Positions 50,757-60,512 of a DNA stretch of 64,000 nt are shown one piece after another; within the stretch, counting starts at the first letter, position 1; the number at the start of each line of letters is the position of its first letter. The notes beneath the pieces were generated by a model. That model worked only from the letters and a program-made list of their open reading frames with translations. It was not told the DNA's origin and did no database searches. Source of the DNA: Sphingomonas sp. HITSZ_GF. GTDB lineage: Bacteria; Pseudomonadota; Alphaproteobacteria; Sphingomonadales; Sphingomonadaceae. The stretch covers positions 124,001 through 188,000 of the forward strand of contig NZ_JARQXA010000004.1 of NCBI RefSeq assembly GCF_029543155.1, in the 5' to 3' direction. A program made the translations under genes and the position numbers.

Positions 50757-52328
50757 ATGGCGCTGACCGGCGAATTGTTCATTGCATCGAAGCGCGTCGG
50801 CCATGACGGGCCGGGCTTCCAGGCCGTGGCCGCCTCCACCGGCACGCCGCTGGAGCCGAGCTTCACCCTGGCCACCAAGGCGGATGTCGAGGCTGCCACC
50901 GCTGCCGCCGAGGCTGCCTTCCCGGTCTATTCCGCCCTGCCGCGCGAGCAGCGCGCCGCCTTCCTCGAAGCGATCGCCGACGAAATCGACGCGCTGGGCG
51001 AGACGCTCACCGAGCGCGCGATGCAGGAAAGCGGCCTGCCGCACGCCCGCCTCACCGGCGAGCGCGGCCGTACCTCGGGCCAGCTGCGCCTGTTCGCCAA
51101 GGAGCTGCGTCTCGGCGAATATCTGCGCGCGCGCATCGACCACGCGATCCCCGATCGCCAGCCCGCGCCCAAGCCCGATCTGCGCCTGCGCATGATCCCG
51201 CTCGGTCCGGTCGCGGTGTTCGGCGCCTCGAACTTCCCGCTCGCCTTCTCGGTCGCCGGTGGCGACACTGCCTCGGCGCTGGCGGCGGGCTGCCCGGTGA
51301 TCGTGAAGGGCCATTCGGCGCATCCGGGTACTTCGGAGCTGGTCGCCGGGGCGATCCAGCGCGCCGTGGCCAAGACGGGCATGCCCGAAGGCGTGTTCTC
51401 GCTGATCAACGGCGCCGGCAACGAGGTCGGCTCGGCGCTGGTCAGCCATCCGGTCATCAAGGCGGTGGGCTTCACCGGGTCGCGCGGCGGCGGCACGGCA
51501 TTGATGAAGCTGGCCGCGAGCCGTCCGGTGCCGATCCCGGTCTATGCCGAGATGAGCAGCATCAACCCGGTGTTCCTGCTCCCTGCCGCGCTCGAAGCGC
51601 GCGCCGAGGCGCTGGGCAAGGCCTATATCGGCAGCCTGACCATGGGTGCCGGCCAGTTCTGCACCAATCCCGGCCTCGTCCTGGCGCTGGACAGCCCTGC
51701 GCTTGACCGCTTCCTTGCAGCGGCGACCGAGGCGGTGTCGGGCGCTGCGGCGCAGACCATGCTCACCCCGGGCATCCTCAAGGCCTATGAGAACGGCGTC
51801 GCCCGCTGGGCCTCGGCGCCGGGCCTGAAGCAGGTCGCGCGGGGCCAGGAAGGCTCGGCCAGTTGCGGCCGCGCCGCGCTGTTCGAGATGACCGGCGCCG
51901 ACTTCATCGCCGATCCGAGCCATGCCGAGGAAGTCTTCGGCGCGGCCTCGCTGTTGGTGCGCTGTGCCGATCTCGACGAGCTGCTCAAGGTCGTCTCGCT
52001 GCTCGAAGGCCAGCTCACCGCGACGCTGCATCTCGACGATGCCGACACCGAAGTCGCGGCAAAGCTGCTGCCGATCCTCGAGCGGCTCGCCGGGCGCATC
52101 CTCGCCAATGGCTGGCCGACCGGCGTCGAAGTCACCGATGCGCAGGTTCATGGCGGCCCGTTCCCTTCGACGGCGGACGGCCGCAGCACTTCGGTCGGCA
52201 CCCTGGCGATCGATCGCTTCCTGCGTCCGGTCGCCTATCAGGACCTGCCGGCGGCGCTGCTCCCGGCCGAGCTGCGCGACGGCGATGCCGGCGTCCCGCG
52301 CCGCATCGACGGCAAGCCGACGCTCTGA
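50757..52328 (+). CDS. Alpha-ketoglutaric semialdehyde (2,5-dioxovalerate) dehydrogenase
   Basis: A 523-residue aldehyde dehydrogenase converting 2,5-dioxovalerate to 2-oxoglutarate, the last step of non-phosphorylative pentose and hexarate breakdown. The catalytic Cys302 is in [12 protein letters not shown], and a Glu in [11 protein letters not shown] is the likely base. [36 protein letters not shown] is the NAD(P)-binding region, of the KGSADH type. The C-terminal THGGPFPS-like [18 protein letters not shown] is typical of the group. ATG 50757 follows CAGGAGA. The upstream GntR gene is the likely regulator. Confidence 0.9.
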   Translation: MALTGELFIASKRVGHDGPGFQAVAASTGTPLEPSFTLATKADVEAATAAAEAAFPVYSALPREQRAAFLEAIADEIDALGETLTERAMQESGLPHARLTGERGRTSGQLRLFAKELRLGEYLRARIDHAIPDRQPAPKPDLRLRMIPLGPVAVFGASNFPLAFSVAGGDTASALAAGCPVIVKGHSAHPGTSELVAGAIQRAVAKTGMPEGVFSLINGAGNEVGSALVSHPVIKAVGFTGSRGGGTALMKLAASRPVPIPVYAEMSSINPVFLLPAALEARAEALGKAYIGSLTMGAGQFCTNPGLVLALDSPALDRFLAAATEAVSGAAAQTMLTPGILKAYENGVARWASAPGLKQVARGQEGSASCGRAALFEMTGADFIADPSHAEEVFGAASLLVRCADLDELLKVVSLLEGQLTATLHLDDADTEVAAKLLPILERLAGRILANGWPTGVEVTDAQVHGGPFPSTADGRSTSVGTLAIDRFLRPVAYQDLPAALLPAELRDGDAGVPRRIDGKPTL

Positions 52329-52332
52329 GGTT

Positions 52333-52462
52333 ACTTCCCCTCCCTGCAAGGGAGGGGAGTGAGGGGTGGGTCGGGTCCGGGCGATACGGATGCGCCAAGC
52401 GTGACGGCTGCCGTATCGCGGTCAACCACCCACCCCCAGCCCCTCCCTTGCAGGGAGGGGGG
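52333..52462. repeat. Inverted intergenic repeat with CCCTCCCTGCAAGGGAGGG arms (R12)
   Basis: CCCTCCCTGCAAGGGAGGGG on the left is mirrored by CCCCTCCCTTGCAGGGAGGG on the right, with ACCCACCC/GGGTGGGT inner pairs. It separates the convergent dehydrogenase and galM genes and can form nested hairpins. Confidence 0.75.
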
Positions 52463-53491
52463 CTAAGAAGCGAAAGCGTCGTCCGCGCTCTCGGCCGTCC
52501 GGAAGCGGAAGGCGATGTCGTGGCGATAGAGCTGGCCCGGATCGAGCCGCGGCGAGGGGAAGCCCGGCTGGTTCGGGCTGTCGGGGAATTTCTGCGGCTC
52601 CAGGCACAGGCCGTCGCGCGCCGCATAGACGCGACCACTCGTTCCCGGCGCGCCGCCGGCCAGGTGGTTGCCCGAATAGAATTGCAGGCCTGGCTCGCTC
52701 GAATGGAGATCGAGCACGCGTCCTGATGCAGGATCGAACAGCGTCGCCACCAGCCGCACTGCGCTGTCCGCGCCTTCGACCACGAAATTATGGTCATAGC
52801 CCTGGCCGATGCGAAGCTGCTCGTCGTCCGCGTCGATCCGCTCGCCGATCCGCCGGGGCGTGCGGAAATCGAAGGGCGTGTCGGCAATCGCTCTCAATGC
52901 ACCCGTCGGGATCAGCCCGGCGTCCACCGGCGTGGTCCAGTGCGCCGGGATGCGCAGCACATGATCGAGGATGTTGGAGCCGCTCGCTTCGCCGGCCAGG
53001 TTGAAATAGGCGTGGTTGGTCAGGTTCACGACCGTCGGCGCATCGGTCGTCGCGGTCAGCAGGATGGCCAGGCCGTCCTCTTCCAGCCGGTAGCGCGCTT
53101 CGACCGTCAGCGTGCCCGGAAAGCCGTTGTGGCCGGCCGCGCTGACATGGCGGAAAGTCACGGCGTCCTCGGTCAGCGCCACTACGTCCCAAAGCTGCTG
53201 GTCGAGCCCGAGCGGGCCCGAATGCAGGCTGTTCGCACCGTCATTCGCGGTGATCGCATGCTCGACCCCGTCGAGCGCGAAACGCGCGCCGCCGATCCGG
53301 TTGGCATAGCGCCCGGTCACTGCGCCGTAGAAGCGCGGCGGCCCGCGATAGTCTTCGAGATCGGCGAACCCCAGCACCACATTGGCGCGGTTGCCGTTCC
53401 GGTCGGGAACCTGCAGCACGCGCAGCGCCGCGCCGAGCGTGATCAGCTCGGCGCGATAGGGGCCACGCGCGATCGCAACCGTTTCGATCAC
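52463..53491 (-). CDS. galM: Aldose 1-epimerase
   Basis: A 342-residue mutarotase. The catalytic His pair is in GANSLHSGPLGLDQ and NLTNHAYFNLAGE, and the catalytic Glu in GLCLEPQKFPDSPNQPGF. It interconverts alpha and beta sugars. The start is GTG 53491, overlapping the GH3 gene stop (GTGA), so it handles sugars released by that glycosidase. No signal peptide is seen, so it acts in the cytosol. Confidence 0.93.
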   Translation of the reverse strand: MIETVAIARGPYRAELITLGAALRVLQVPDRNGNRANVVLGFADLEDYRGPPRFYGAVTGRYANRIGGARFALDGVEHAITANDGANSLHSGPLGLDQQLWDVVALTEDAVTFRHVSAAGHNGFPGTLTVEARYRLEEDGLAILLTATTDAPTVVNLTNHAYFNLAGEASGSNILDHVLRIPAHWTTPVDAGLIPTGALRAIADTPFDFRTPRRIGERIDADDEQLRIGQGYDHNFVVEGADSAVRLVATLFDPASGRVLDLHSSEPGLQFYSGNHLAGGAPGTSGRVYAARDGLCLEPQKFPDSPNQPGFPSPRLDPGQLYRHDIAFRFRTAESADDAFAS

Positions 53492-55950
53492 TTGCTGCCG
53501 GGACAGGTCGAGTTGGCGGGATCGGAGACGATGCGGACATCGGCCAGGCTGAAGGCGAGCGGGGCCGCTGCCTGCACCACGAACGGCGCACCGACCGCAT
53601 TCATGTCGGCGCCATTCTGCTGATAGCATTTGAGCAGGATTTTCGCCGTGCGCCAGGTGCCGGTCTCGCCGGTGAACAGGCTGGTCGCATCGAAGCCTCC
53701 GCTATCCCCCATCGTCAACCTCACCGGTCCCGTCGCTGCGCTGTCGAGCCTGTAGAGGATCTGGAGCGACAGGTCGCCATTGGTTTCGCGCGAAAGATTG
53801 ATCGGTGCGCCGCCGCCGATGCTCAGCCGCGCCGGGCCCTCGGTCCAGCGCAGCTGCTGCGCGCCTTCCTGCGTCTGCGGCCCGTCGATCGGCGCGCGGG
53901 TGATCCTGGATTCGGTGGCGAAGGAGAAGGGCTTGGGCGTCACGCCCTTGGCGAAATAGACGCTGGTGTTGAGCGAAGAGGCGTCGAAGCCGGGCTCCTC
54001 GCTCAGCGCCGCGACCGTGCCCGGCTTTGCGTAGCGCAGCCCGTATCCCAGCGCGAACAGCGGATCATATCCAGGCTTGCCCTTGTTGAGCGTGAACTGC
54101 GCGGCAGTTTTGGGCCAGCTGAACGAGAGCGTGCCGGTGAAGTCGCGGCGCGGCTTGCCGGCCTTGTCGCCGATCAGCACGTCCGCCACGCCAGCGCCCT
54201 CGCTGCCCGGCAGCCAGGCGGCGACGAACGCGTCCGACGCGTTGATCTCCGGGTTCACCCAGAGCGGCCGGCCCGAGAGGAACACCGACACGGTCGGCAC
54301 GCCTGCCGCCTTCAGCTTCCGGAGCGTCGCCAGCGCCTGCTTGTCGCCCGGCTGGAATTCGAGCGTGGCGATGTCGCCGCGCATCTCGGCATAGGGCTGC
54401 TCGCCGAACACCACGATCGCGACATCGGGCTTGGCGGCGAAGCTGCCGTCCGCCGACAGTGTCGCGGTGCCGCCGCCCGCCTTCACTGCCTCGGCAATGC
54501 CCGAGAAGATCGTCTGGCCGTTGGGGAACATCCCGTTGTCGTTGCCGTCGCCCTGCCAGCTCAGCGTCCAGCCGCCGGTCTGCTGCGCCATCGAGTCCGC
54601 TCCCGAACCGGTCACCAGGACCTTCGCGGAAGCCTTGATCGGCAGCACGCCCTGGTTCTTGAGCAGCACCAGCGACTTGGCCACCGCTTCGCGCGCGATC
54701 GCGCGGTGTTCGGCATTCCCCATCACCCCGGCCTTGCCTTCATAGGGCCGCGCAGGATCGAACAGCCCCAGCCTGGCCTTCACGCGCAGGATGCGACGCA
54801 CGGCATCGTCGATGCGCGACATCGGGATCGTGCCGGCCTTCACATGCGCCACGGTGCTTTCGAACAGGCCCTTCCAGCCGTCCGGCGCCATCGCCATGTC
54901 GAGTCCGGCGTTGAAGGTCTGCGGGCAATCGGTGGTGGTGCAGCCCGGCACCTGCCCATGGCCGTTCCAGTCGCCGACGACAAAGCCTTCGAAGCCCATC
55001 CGGCCCTTCAGCACGTCGGTGAGCAGCGACTTGTTGCCGTGCATCTTGGCACCGTTCCAGCTCGAGAAACTCGCCATTACGGTGAGCGTGCCTGCGTCGA
55101 TCGCGGGGACATAGCCCTGGGCGTGGATCGCGATCAGCTCGTCCTCGCCGATCTGCGCATCGCCCTGGTCGACACCGCCCAGCGTGCCGCCATCGCCCAG
55201 GAAATGCTTGGCCGATGCCGCGACCAGGCCCTGCTGGATCCGGTTCTTCGTGTCCGGCTCGCCCTGCAGCCCGCGGACCATCTCGCCGGCATAGGCGCGC
55301 ACCACCGCGGGGTCTTCCGAATAGCCTTCATAGGCACGGCCCCAGCGATCGTCCTGCGGCACGGTCAGCGTCGGGCCGAATGCCCATTCGGGGCCGGTCG
55401 CGGCGGTTTCCTCGGCAGTCGCCTTGCCGATGCGGCGCATCAGCGCGGGATCGTGCATCGCGCCCAGCCCGACATTGTGCGGGAAGATCGTCGCGCCGAC
55501 GACGTTGCTGTTGCCATGCACCGCGTCGATGCCGAAGATCAGCGGGATCGGCGCATGCTTGCCGCGCGGCTCCATCGCCACCTTGCGGAACGCCTCCGAA
55601 GTTGCGACCCAGGCGGCCTGGGGCGAGCGGTCGGGCGCGCCGAGCGGCGGCGAGCTACCGCCGGCCAGGATCGAGCCGAGCGGATATTGGCGCAGCTCCT
55701 CGGGCTTGATCGCGCCGATGTCCGCCTGGATCATCTGGCCGACCTTCTCCTCCAGCGTCATTGTCGCCATCAGCTCGGTGATGAATGCTTCGGTCGCGGG
55801 ATCGATCAGCCCCTGCGACCTGGCAGCCGGCCACTTCTCGGGGTGCGCGACATTGGATCCCGACAGCGCTGTCGGCGCGTGCTGCGCAAATGCGGGCGAT
55901 GCGGCCCAGATCATCGTGGTCGACAGCAACAGCTTCAGGCCAGGCCGCAT
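53488..55950 (-). CDS. Exported GH3 beta-glucosidase/exoglycosidase
   Basis: An 820-residue enzyme with a signal peptide (MRPGLKLLLSTTMIWAASPAFA). The GH3 N-terminal TIM barrel has MTLEEKVGQMIQAD, FGIDAVHGNSNV, EDPAVVRAYAGEMVRGLQG, KHF (248-250) and the nucleophile Asp327 in FVVGDWNGHG. The GH3 C-terminal domain follows (SLVLLKNQGVLPI). The last ~150 residues (about 670-820) form an extra beta-rich region (LRWTEGPARLSIGGGAPINL) with a C-terminal Cys pair, as in ExoP-type GH3 enzymes. It probably cleaves beta-linked glucosides in the periplasm. ATG 55950 follows GAGGAGAG. Confidence 0.9.
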   Translation of the reverse strand: MRPGLKLLLSTTMIWAASPAFAQHAPTALSGSNVAHPEKWPAARSQGLIDPATEAFITELMATMTLEEKVGQMIQADIGAIKPEELRQYPLGSILAGGSSPPLGAPDRSPQAAWVATSEAFRKVAMEPRGKHAPIPLIFGIDAVHGNSNVVGATIFPHNVGLGAMHDPALMRRIGKATAEETAATGPEWAFGPTLTVPQDDRWGRAYEGYSEDPAVVRAYAGEMVRGLQGEPDTKNRIQQGLVAASAKHFLGDGGTLGGVDQGDAQIGEDELIAIHAQGYVPAIDAGTLTVMASFSSWNGAKMHGNKSLLTDVLKGRMGFEGFVVGDWNGHGQVPGCTTTDCPQTFNAGLDMAMAPDGWKGLFESTVAHVKAGTIPMSRIDDAVRRILRVKARLGLFDPARPYEGKAGVMGNAEHRAIAREAVAKSLVLLKNQGVLPIKASAKVLVTGSGADSMAQQTGGWTLSWQGDGNDNGMFPNGQTIFSGIAEAVKAGGGTATLSADGSFAAKPDVAIVVFGEQPYAEMRGDIATLEFQPGDKQALATLRKLKAAGVPTVSVFLSGRPLWVNPEINASDAFVAAWLPGSEGAGVADVLIGDKAGKPRRDFTGTLSFSWPKTAAQFTLNKGKPGYDPLFALGYGLRYAKPGTVAALSEEPGFDASSLNTSVYFAKGVTPKPFSFATESRITRAPIDGPQTQEGAQQLRWTEGPARLSIGGGAPINLSRETNGDLSLQILYRLDSAATGPVRLTMGDSGGFDATSLFTGETGTWRTAKILLKCYQQNGADMNAVGAPFVVQAAAPLAFSLADVRIVSDPANSTCPGSK

Positions 55951-55993
55951 TTCACTCTCCTCGTTCTTATATTCTGGTAGCGATAACAGAAAT

Positions 55994-57514
55994 TCAGCGG
56001 GCAAGTCCACGCTCGAGCCAGGTTGCTGCTTCGTCGGGACTTGCCTTGTTACTGTCGCGATCCACCATGTAATTGGCCTCGCGCATCCGCTCTACGCTGA
56101 TAGCGCCGACCAGGGGCTTGAGCGCGGCCTGGAAGCGCAGATCATCGACCCTGCCGGGGGCGAGCAGCAGGATTGCATCATAGCCGGGGATCGCGCCCTT
56201 GGGGTCGCGCAGCACCGCGAGCTTGTCTGCCGCGATCCGCCCATCGGAGGAGAAGGCGGGGATCACGTCGGCGGTGCCGCTGGTCAGCGCGCGGTACATG
56301 AAGGTCGGCTGATAGGGATGGGCGGACTTGAAGCTCAGCCCATAGGCTTTCTTCACCGCCGCCCATTCGGGCCGCTCGAGGAACTCGACATCGGTCGCCA
56401 GGTTCAGGCTGCCCGCGATCGGCGCCAGATCGGCGATCGAGGCGATCCCGCGCTTCCTCGCATCGTCGCCGCGCATCGCGAAGGCATAGGCGTTCTCGAA
56501 GCCGAGGCTGCCGAGCAGGGTGACCTTGCGCGTGTCCCGCGCCCATTTGGCGACGCCGGAGACGATCGCGTCGCGCGGCGGCACGTCGCTGCGCCGCATC
56601 TCGTTGGTCCAGATCGTACCTGAATAGTCGACATAGACGTCGATATCGCCGCTCGCGAGTGCGCTGAACGCCACCGCCGATCCCAGCCCCTCGCGGTAGC
56701 GCACCTGATATCCCGCCGCCTGCAGCCGGTGCCCGATCAGCCGGGCGAGGATGTACTGCTCGGAAAAGCCCTTGGCGCCGATCGTCACGGTGCCGCGCGC
56801 CGCGGGCAGCGCCGGCACCAGCGCGACGGCGACCGCCACCAGCAACGTGCCCAGGCTCGCCCAGACCAGCGCGCGCCGGCGCTTCGAGATGCCGAACTCG
56901 GCCAGCCCCAGCAGCCCGTCCACGGCGAGCGCCAGCGCCGCGGCGGCGACGCAGCCGGTCAGCACCAGCGACCAGTTCTGCGTCTGGAGCCCGGCGAAGA
57001 TCAGGTCGCCCAGGCTCGGCTGGCCGACCGTGGTGGAGAGCGTCGCCGCGCCGATCGTCCAGACCGCGGCGGTGCGGATGCCTGCCATTAGCACCGGCAG
57101 CACCAGCGGCGCCTCGACCAGTCGCAGCTTCTGCCACGCAGTCATGCCGACGCCGTCCGCCGCCTCGATCACGGCGGGGTCGATCGTCGCCAGCCCGGTC
57201 ACGCCGTTCCGCAGGATCGGCAGCAGCGCATAGAGCGACAGCGCGAGCAGCGACGGCAGGAAGCCCAGCGCGGGGATGCCGCCGCCGACCAGCGTCGAGA
57301 GCGAGAGCAGGATCGGGTAGAAGAGCGCGAGCAAGGCCAGGCTCGGGATGGTCTGCACCAGGCTGGCGAACCCCAGCGCGATCCTGCCCAGGAACCGGTT
57401 TCGCGCGGAGAGGATCGCCAGGGGCAGCGCGATCGCCAGCCCCAGCAGCAATGCCGCCAGCGCCAGCAGCAGATGCTGGGCCAGCAGCTCGGGCACGCGC
57501 GCGAGGCCGCTCAT
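55994..57514 (-). CDS. Osmoprotectant ABC transporter: permease fused to substrate-binding domain
   Basis: A 506-residue two-domain protein. Residues 1-215 are a BPD-type permease (LLAQHLLLALAALLLGLAIALPLAIL, LVQTIPSLALLALFYP, EAADGVGMTAWQKLRLVEAPLVLPVLMAGIR with the EAA loop). Residues 235-506 are an OpuAC-type binding domain (GTVTIGAKGFSEQYILARLIGHRL, DIDVYVDYSGTIWTNEM, LKPLVGAISVERMREANYMVD), tethered through the last membrane helix. This fused layout is known for OpuC/ProWX-like systems. It probably imports glycine betaine, choline or carnitine. ATG overlaps the ATPase stop (ATGA at 57511). Confidence 0.88.
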   Translation of the reverse strand: MSGLARVPELLAQHLLLALAALLLGLAIALPLAILSARNRFLGRIALGFASLVQTIPSLALLALFYPILLSLSTLVGGGIPALGFLPSLLALSLYALLPILRNGVTGLATIDPAVIEAADGVGMTAWQKLRLVEAPLVLPVLMAGIRTAAVWTIGAATLSTTVGQPSLGDLIFAGLQTQNWSLVLTGCVAAAALALAVDGLLGLAEFGISKRRRALVWASLGTLLVAVAVALVPALPAARGTVTIGAKGFSEQYILARLIGHRLQAAGYQVRYREGLGSAVAFSALASGDIDVYVDYSGTIWTNEMRRSDVPPRDAIVSGVAKWARDTRKVTLLGSLGFENAYAFAMRGDDARKRGIASIADLAPIAGSLNLATDVEFLERPEWAAVKKAYGLSFKSAHPYQPTFMYRALTSGTADVIPAFSSDGRIAADKLAVLRDPKGAIPGYDAILLLAPGRVDDLRFQAALKPLVGAISVERMREANYMVDRDSNKASPDEAATWLERGLAR

Positions 57515-58278
57515 TTCTCCAGCTCCGCCAGCCGGTGCGCCTGTTCGCGCGGCACCGCGACCAGCGCGTCCGCCGCCGGCCCGCCCTTGCCGGCGAGCAG
57601 GTCGCGCGGTGCCGCATCGGCGACGATCCGGCCCTTCTCCATCACCAGCACCCGGTCGGCGAGCAGCAGCGCCTCGGCCATGTCGTGGGTGACGAGGATC
57701 GTGGTCAGTCCCATCCGGTCGTGCAGCGCGCGGATCGCCTTGCCCAGCCCGTCGCGCGTCACCGGATCGAGCGCGCCGAACGGTTCGTCCATCAGCAATA
57801 TGCCCGGCCCCGTCGCCAGTGCGCGCGCCACGCCGACACGCTGGCGCTGGCCGCCCGAAAGTGCATCGGGCATCCGCGCCGCCATCTCGGGCGAAAGCTC
57901 GACCAGGTCGAGCAGCTCGGCCACTCGCCCGCTATTGTCCCTCTCGCCGGCCAGCCGCAGCCCGATCGCGACATTCTCGCCCACCGCCATGTGCGGGAAC
58001 AGCCCGACATTCTGGAAGACATAGCCGATCCGCCGCCGCAGTTCGGGTGCCGGCCCCGCGTCCACGGGTACGCCGCCCACCAGCACCAGGCCTTCGCTCG
58101 GCGCGATCAGCCGGTTGACCATCTTGAGCAATGTCGACTTGCCCGATCCCGAGGCACCGACCAGCGCGACGAAGCTGCCCGCCGCCACCTCCAGCGACAC
58201 GCGGTCCACGGCCTTCACGCCCCCCGGCCAGACCTTGCTGACATTTTTGAAGGTAACGGAGCGGCTTTGCTCTGGCAT
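57511..58278 (-). CDS. Osmoprotectant ABC transporter ATPase
   Basis: A 255-residue ATP-binding subunit of the ProV/OpuCA type without a CBS domain. Walker A GASGSGKST, the Q-loop in GYVFQNVGLFPH, the ABC signature LSGGQRQRVGVARAL, Walker B ILLMDEPFGALD and the H-loop VTHDMAEALLLADR are all present. CBS domains usually sense ionic strength; their absence implies control by another route. ATG 58278 is the first gene of a two-gene operon, divergent from the SDR gene. Confidence 0.9.
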   Translation of the reverse strand: MPEQSRSVTFKNVSKVWPGGVKAVDRVSLEVAAGSFVALVGASGSGKSTLLKMVNRLIAPSEGLVLVGGVPVDAGPAPELRRRIGYVFQNVGLFPHMAVGENVAIGLRLAGERDNSGRVAELLDLVELSPEMAARMPDALSGGQRQRVGVARALATGPGILLMDEPFGALDPVTRDGLGKAIRALHDRMGLTTILVTHDMAEALLLADRVLVMEKGRIVADAAPRDLLAGKGGPAADALVAVPREQAHRLAELEK

Positions 58279-58333
58279 CGTGCGCGTTTGTGCGGGATGA
58301 AGTGGCAAAGGTCAAAAGAACAGGAGAGGCGGA

Positions 58334-59113
58334 ATGGCCAGGGCGGCATTCATCACCGGCGGCGCTTCGGGCATCGGACTGGCAGTTGCGAAGAGCCTGG
58401 CGGCGGACGGCTGGCTACTCGGCCTTGCCGATGTCAATGCGGCGGGACTGGACGCGGCCAGGGCGGAGATCCCCGGCGCCCAGACCTATACCATGGATGT
58501 GCGCGACCGCGATGCCTGGCAGGCGGCGCTCGCCGATTTTGCCGGCAAGAGCGGCGGCCGGCTCGATTTCCTGTTCAACAATGCCGGCATCGCCGTCGGC
58601 GGGCAGCTCGAGACGATGACCGATGCCGATATCGATCGCGGCCTGTCGATCAACATCAACGGCGTGGTCAACGGCGCCCGCGCCGCGCACGCCCTGCTCA
58701 AGGCGACGCCCGGCTCGGCGATGATCATCACCAGCTCGGCGGCCGGTATCTCGGGCAATGCCGGCATGGCGATCTACAGCGCCGGCAAGTTCGCGATGCG
58801 TGGTTTTGCCGAGGCGCTCAACGCCGAATGGGGGCATGAGGGCATCTATGTCGGCTCGCTGATGCCGAGCTTCATCGACACGCCGCTGCTCAACCATGTG
58901 ACGCAGGACTCGAACCGCAACGTGCGCGAATCGGTGACCGCGGCGGGGCTTGAGATCACGCCGGTCGAGGAAGTGGTGAAGACCGTCCGCCACATGCTCG
59001 ATATCCGCCGCGACGTGCACACCCGCGTCGGCAAGACCGCGCATCGGCTGTGGTTCATGCAGCGCTGGCTGCCCGGCACGCTGCGCAAGCTCCAGGGCCG
59101 CGCGTTCAAGTAA
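58334..59113 (+). CDS. SDR-family oxidoreductase
   Basis: A 259-residue classical short-chain dehydrogenase. NAD(P)-binding TGGASGIG (8-15), NNAG (82-85) and the catalytic Ser135-Tyr148-Lys152 triad (ITSSAAGISGNAGMAIYSAGK) are present. Asp33 after the second strand (LADVN) favours NAD(H). The C-terminal basic segment RLWFMQRWLPGTLRKLQGRAFK may contact membrane. The substrate is unknown. ATG 58334 follows CAGGAGAGG. Confidence 0.9.
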   Translation: MARAAFITGGASGIGLAVAKSLAADGWLLGLADVNAAGLDAARAEIPGAQTYTMDVRDRDAWQAALADFAGKSGGRLDFLFNNAGIAVGGQLETMTDADIDRGLSININGVVNGARAAHALLKATPGSAMIITSSAAGISGNAGMAIYSAGKFAMRGFAEALNAEWGHEGIYVGSLMPSFIDTPLLNHVTQDSNRNVRESVTAAGLEITPVEEVVKTVRHMLDIRRDVHTRVGKTAHRLWFMQRWLPGTLRKLQGRAFK

Positions 59114-59130
59114 CGCGCCTTCACGCGGCA

Positions 59131-59200
59131 CCGGCCCGCTCCCCCACCCGGCCACCCAACGCCAGTATTCTATGGGTGGTCGGGTGGGGGAGCGGACCGG
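59131..59200. terminator. Long hairpin between the convergent SDR and phhB genes (R13)
   Basis: CCGCTCCCCCACCCGGCCACCCA (59136-59158) pairs with TGGGTGGTCGGGTGGGGGAGCGG (59173-59195) across a 14-base loop, extended by flanking CCGG. It could terminate both genes; there is no T-run on the plus strand, so strict rho-independence is uncertain. Confidence 0.55.
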
Positions 59201-59212
59201 TGCGGAAACAAA

Positions 59213-59500
59213 TTAAAGCAGCGCGTCGATCGCCTGCGCCATCTGGATGTCGCGGGTGGAGAGCCCGCCGGCATCGTGCGTGGTCAGCAGGATTTCGACC
59301 TTGTTCCACACGTTCGACCATTCGGGGTGATGGTCCGATTTCTCGGCGATCAGCGCCACGCGGGTCATGAAGCCGAAGGCCTGGTTGAAGTCCTTGAACG
59401 CGAACTTGCGGGTGATCGCGTCGCGCCCGGGCTCCCAGGTCCAGCCGGGCAGCGCCGCGAGCGATTCCTCGCGAAGTCCGTCGGTCAACCGCGCCACCAT
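59213..59500 (-). CDS. phhB: 4a-hydroxytetrahydrobiopterin dehydratase (PCD/DCoH)
   Basis: A 95-residue enzyme that recycles the pterin cofactor of phenylalanine hydroxylase. The active-site motif [18 protein letters not shown] is present with the catalytic histidines (HH) and conserved Trp. [29 protein letters not shown] covers the N-terminal half. ATG 59500 follows AAGGAGG; GTG 59503 is possible. No phhA is adjacent, so it may serve another pterin role. Confidence 0.9.
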   Translation of the reverse strand: MVARLTDGLREESLAALPGWTWEPGRDAITRKFAFKDFNQAFGFMTRVALIAEKSDHHPEWSNVWNKVEILLTTHDAGGLSTRDIQMAQAIDALL

Positions 59501-59547
59501 CACTGCCTCCTTGCCGTAGCTCCGTTCCCCGGCCTATTCCCGGCGAC

Positions 59548-59940
59548 ATGACCGGGCAAGCCCCAGACGCCGCCGCGATCGAGCGCCTTGCCCGCGCCGC
59601 GCTCGCGCGCATCCCCGAGCCCTTCCAGAACTATCTCGCCGATATCGTGCTGGTGGTCGAGGATTTCGCCGATGACGAGACGCTCGACGAAGTGGGCATC
59701 GAGGACCCGTTCGACCTGACCGGCCTCTATCGCGGCCGCCCGGTCGGCGAGAAATCGGCCTGGGACGGCGTGACCATGCCCGACGAGATTCATCTCTATC
59801 GTCGCCCGCTGCTCGACGAATGGGTGCATAGCGGCGTCACGCTCGAAGCGTTGATCACGCATGTCGTGGTGCACGAGGTCGGCCATCATTTCGGGCTTTC
59901 CGACGACGACATGCATGCGCTGGAGGACAGCGCCGAGTGA
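59548..59940 (+). CDS. Zincin-like metallopeptidase (PF06262 type)
   Basis: A 130-residue small metallopeptidase-fold protein. The zinc motif H-E-V-G-H-H (VVVHEVGHHFGLSDDDMHALE) is complete, and EIHLYRRPLLDEW precedes it as in the zincin-1 (MPN-like, formerly DUF1025) family. Family proteases are small and soluble; substrates are unknown. It is first of a coupled set with ccmA, whose GTG start overlaps its stop (GTGA). Confidence 0.87.
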   Translation: MTGQAPDAAAIERLARAALARIPEPFQNYLADIVLVVEDFADDETLDEVGIEDPFDLTGLYRGRPVGEKSAWDGVTMPDEIHLYRRPLLDEWVHSGVTLEALITHVVVHEVGHHFGLSDDDMHALEDSAE

Positions 59941-60503
59941 GCGGCCTCGCGCTTCGCGGGGTGGCGTGCATCCGCGCCGGGCGGCTGCTGTTCGAAGGGC
60001 TCGACCTTGCGCTCGCACCCGGCGAGGCCGCCCTGGTCACCGGCCCCAACGGCGCCGGCAAGTCGAGCCTGATCCGCATCGCCGCCGGCCTGCTCGCACC
60101 TGCTGCCGGCCGGGTCGAATGCGATGCCACGCGCGCACTGATGGCCGAGGCGCCGGCACTCGATCCCGAGCAGTCGCTCGGCGCGGCGCTGCGCTTCTGG
60201 GCCGGGCTCGACGGGCGGCGCGCAGCCGTGGCCGAAGCGCTCGCGGCGGTCGGCATGGCCGACATCGCGCCGGTGCCGGTCCGGCTGCTTTCCACCGGCC
60301 AGCGCCGCCGTGCCGCGCTCGCGCGGGTGGTGGCGAGCGGCGCTCCGGTCTGGCTGCTCGACGAGCCGGCCAATGGGTTGGATGTCGCGTCGGTGGCGCT
60401 GCTCGAGGGGCTGATCGCCCGCCACCGTGCCGTGGGCGGCATCGCGCTGGTGGCCACGCACCTGCCGATCACGCTGCCGGACGCGCGCGAGGTGGCGCTG
60501 TGA
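59937..60503 (+). CDS. ccmA: Haem exporter ATPase CcmA
   Basis: A 188-residue ATPase that powers cytochrome c maturation by releasing holo-CcmE. Walker A GPNGAGKSS, signature LSTGQRRR, and Walker B VWLLDEPANGLDVAS are visible. It starts with GTG overlapping the zincin stop. The ccmB permease follows after a 110-base gap that contains a palindromic repeat. ccmC and later ccm genes are not found next to ccmB. Confidence 0.93.
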   Translation: MSGLALRGVACIRAGRLLFEGLDLALAPGEAALVTGPNGAGKSSLIRIAAGLLAPAAGRVECDATRALMAEAPALDPEQSLGAALRFWAGLDGRRAAVAEALAAVGMADIAPVPVRLLSTGQRRRAALARVVASGAPVWLLDEPANGLDVASVALLEGLIARHRAVGGIALVATHLPITLPDAREVAL

Positions 60504-60512
60504 GCGCGCCCA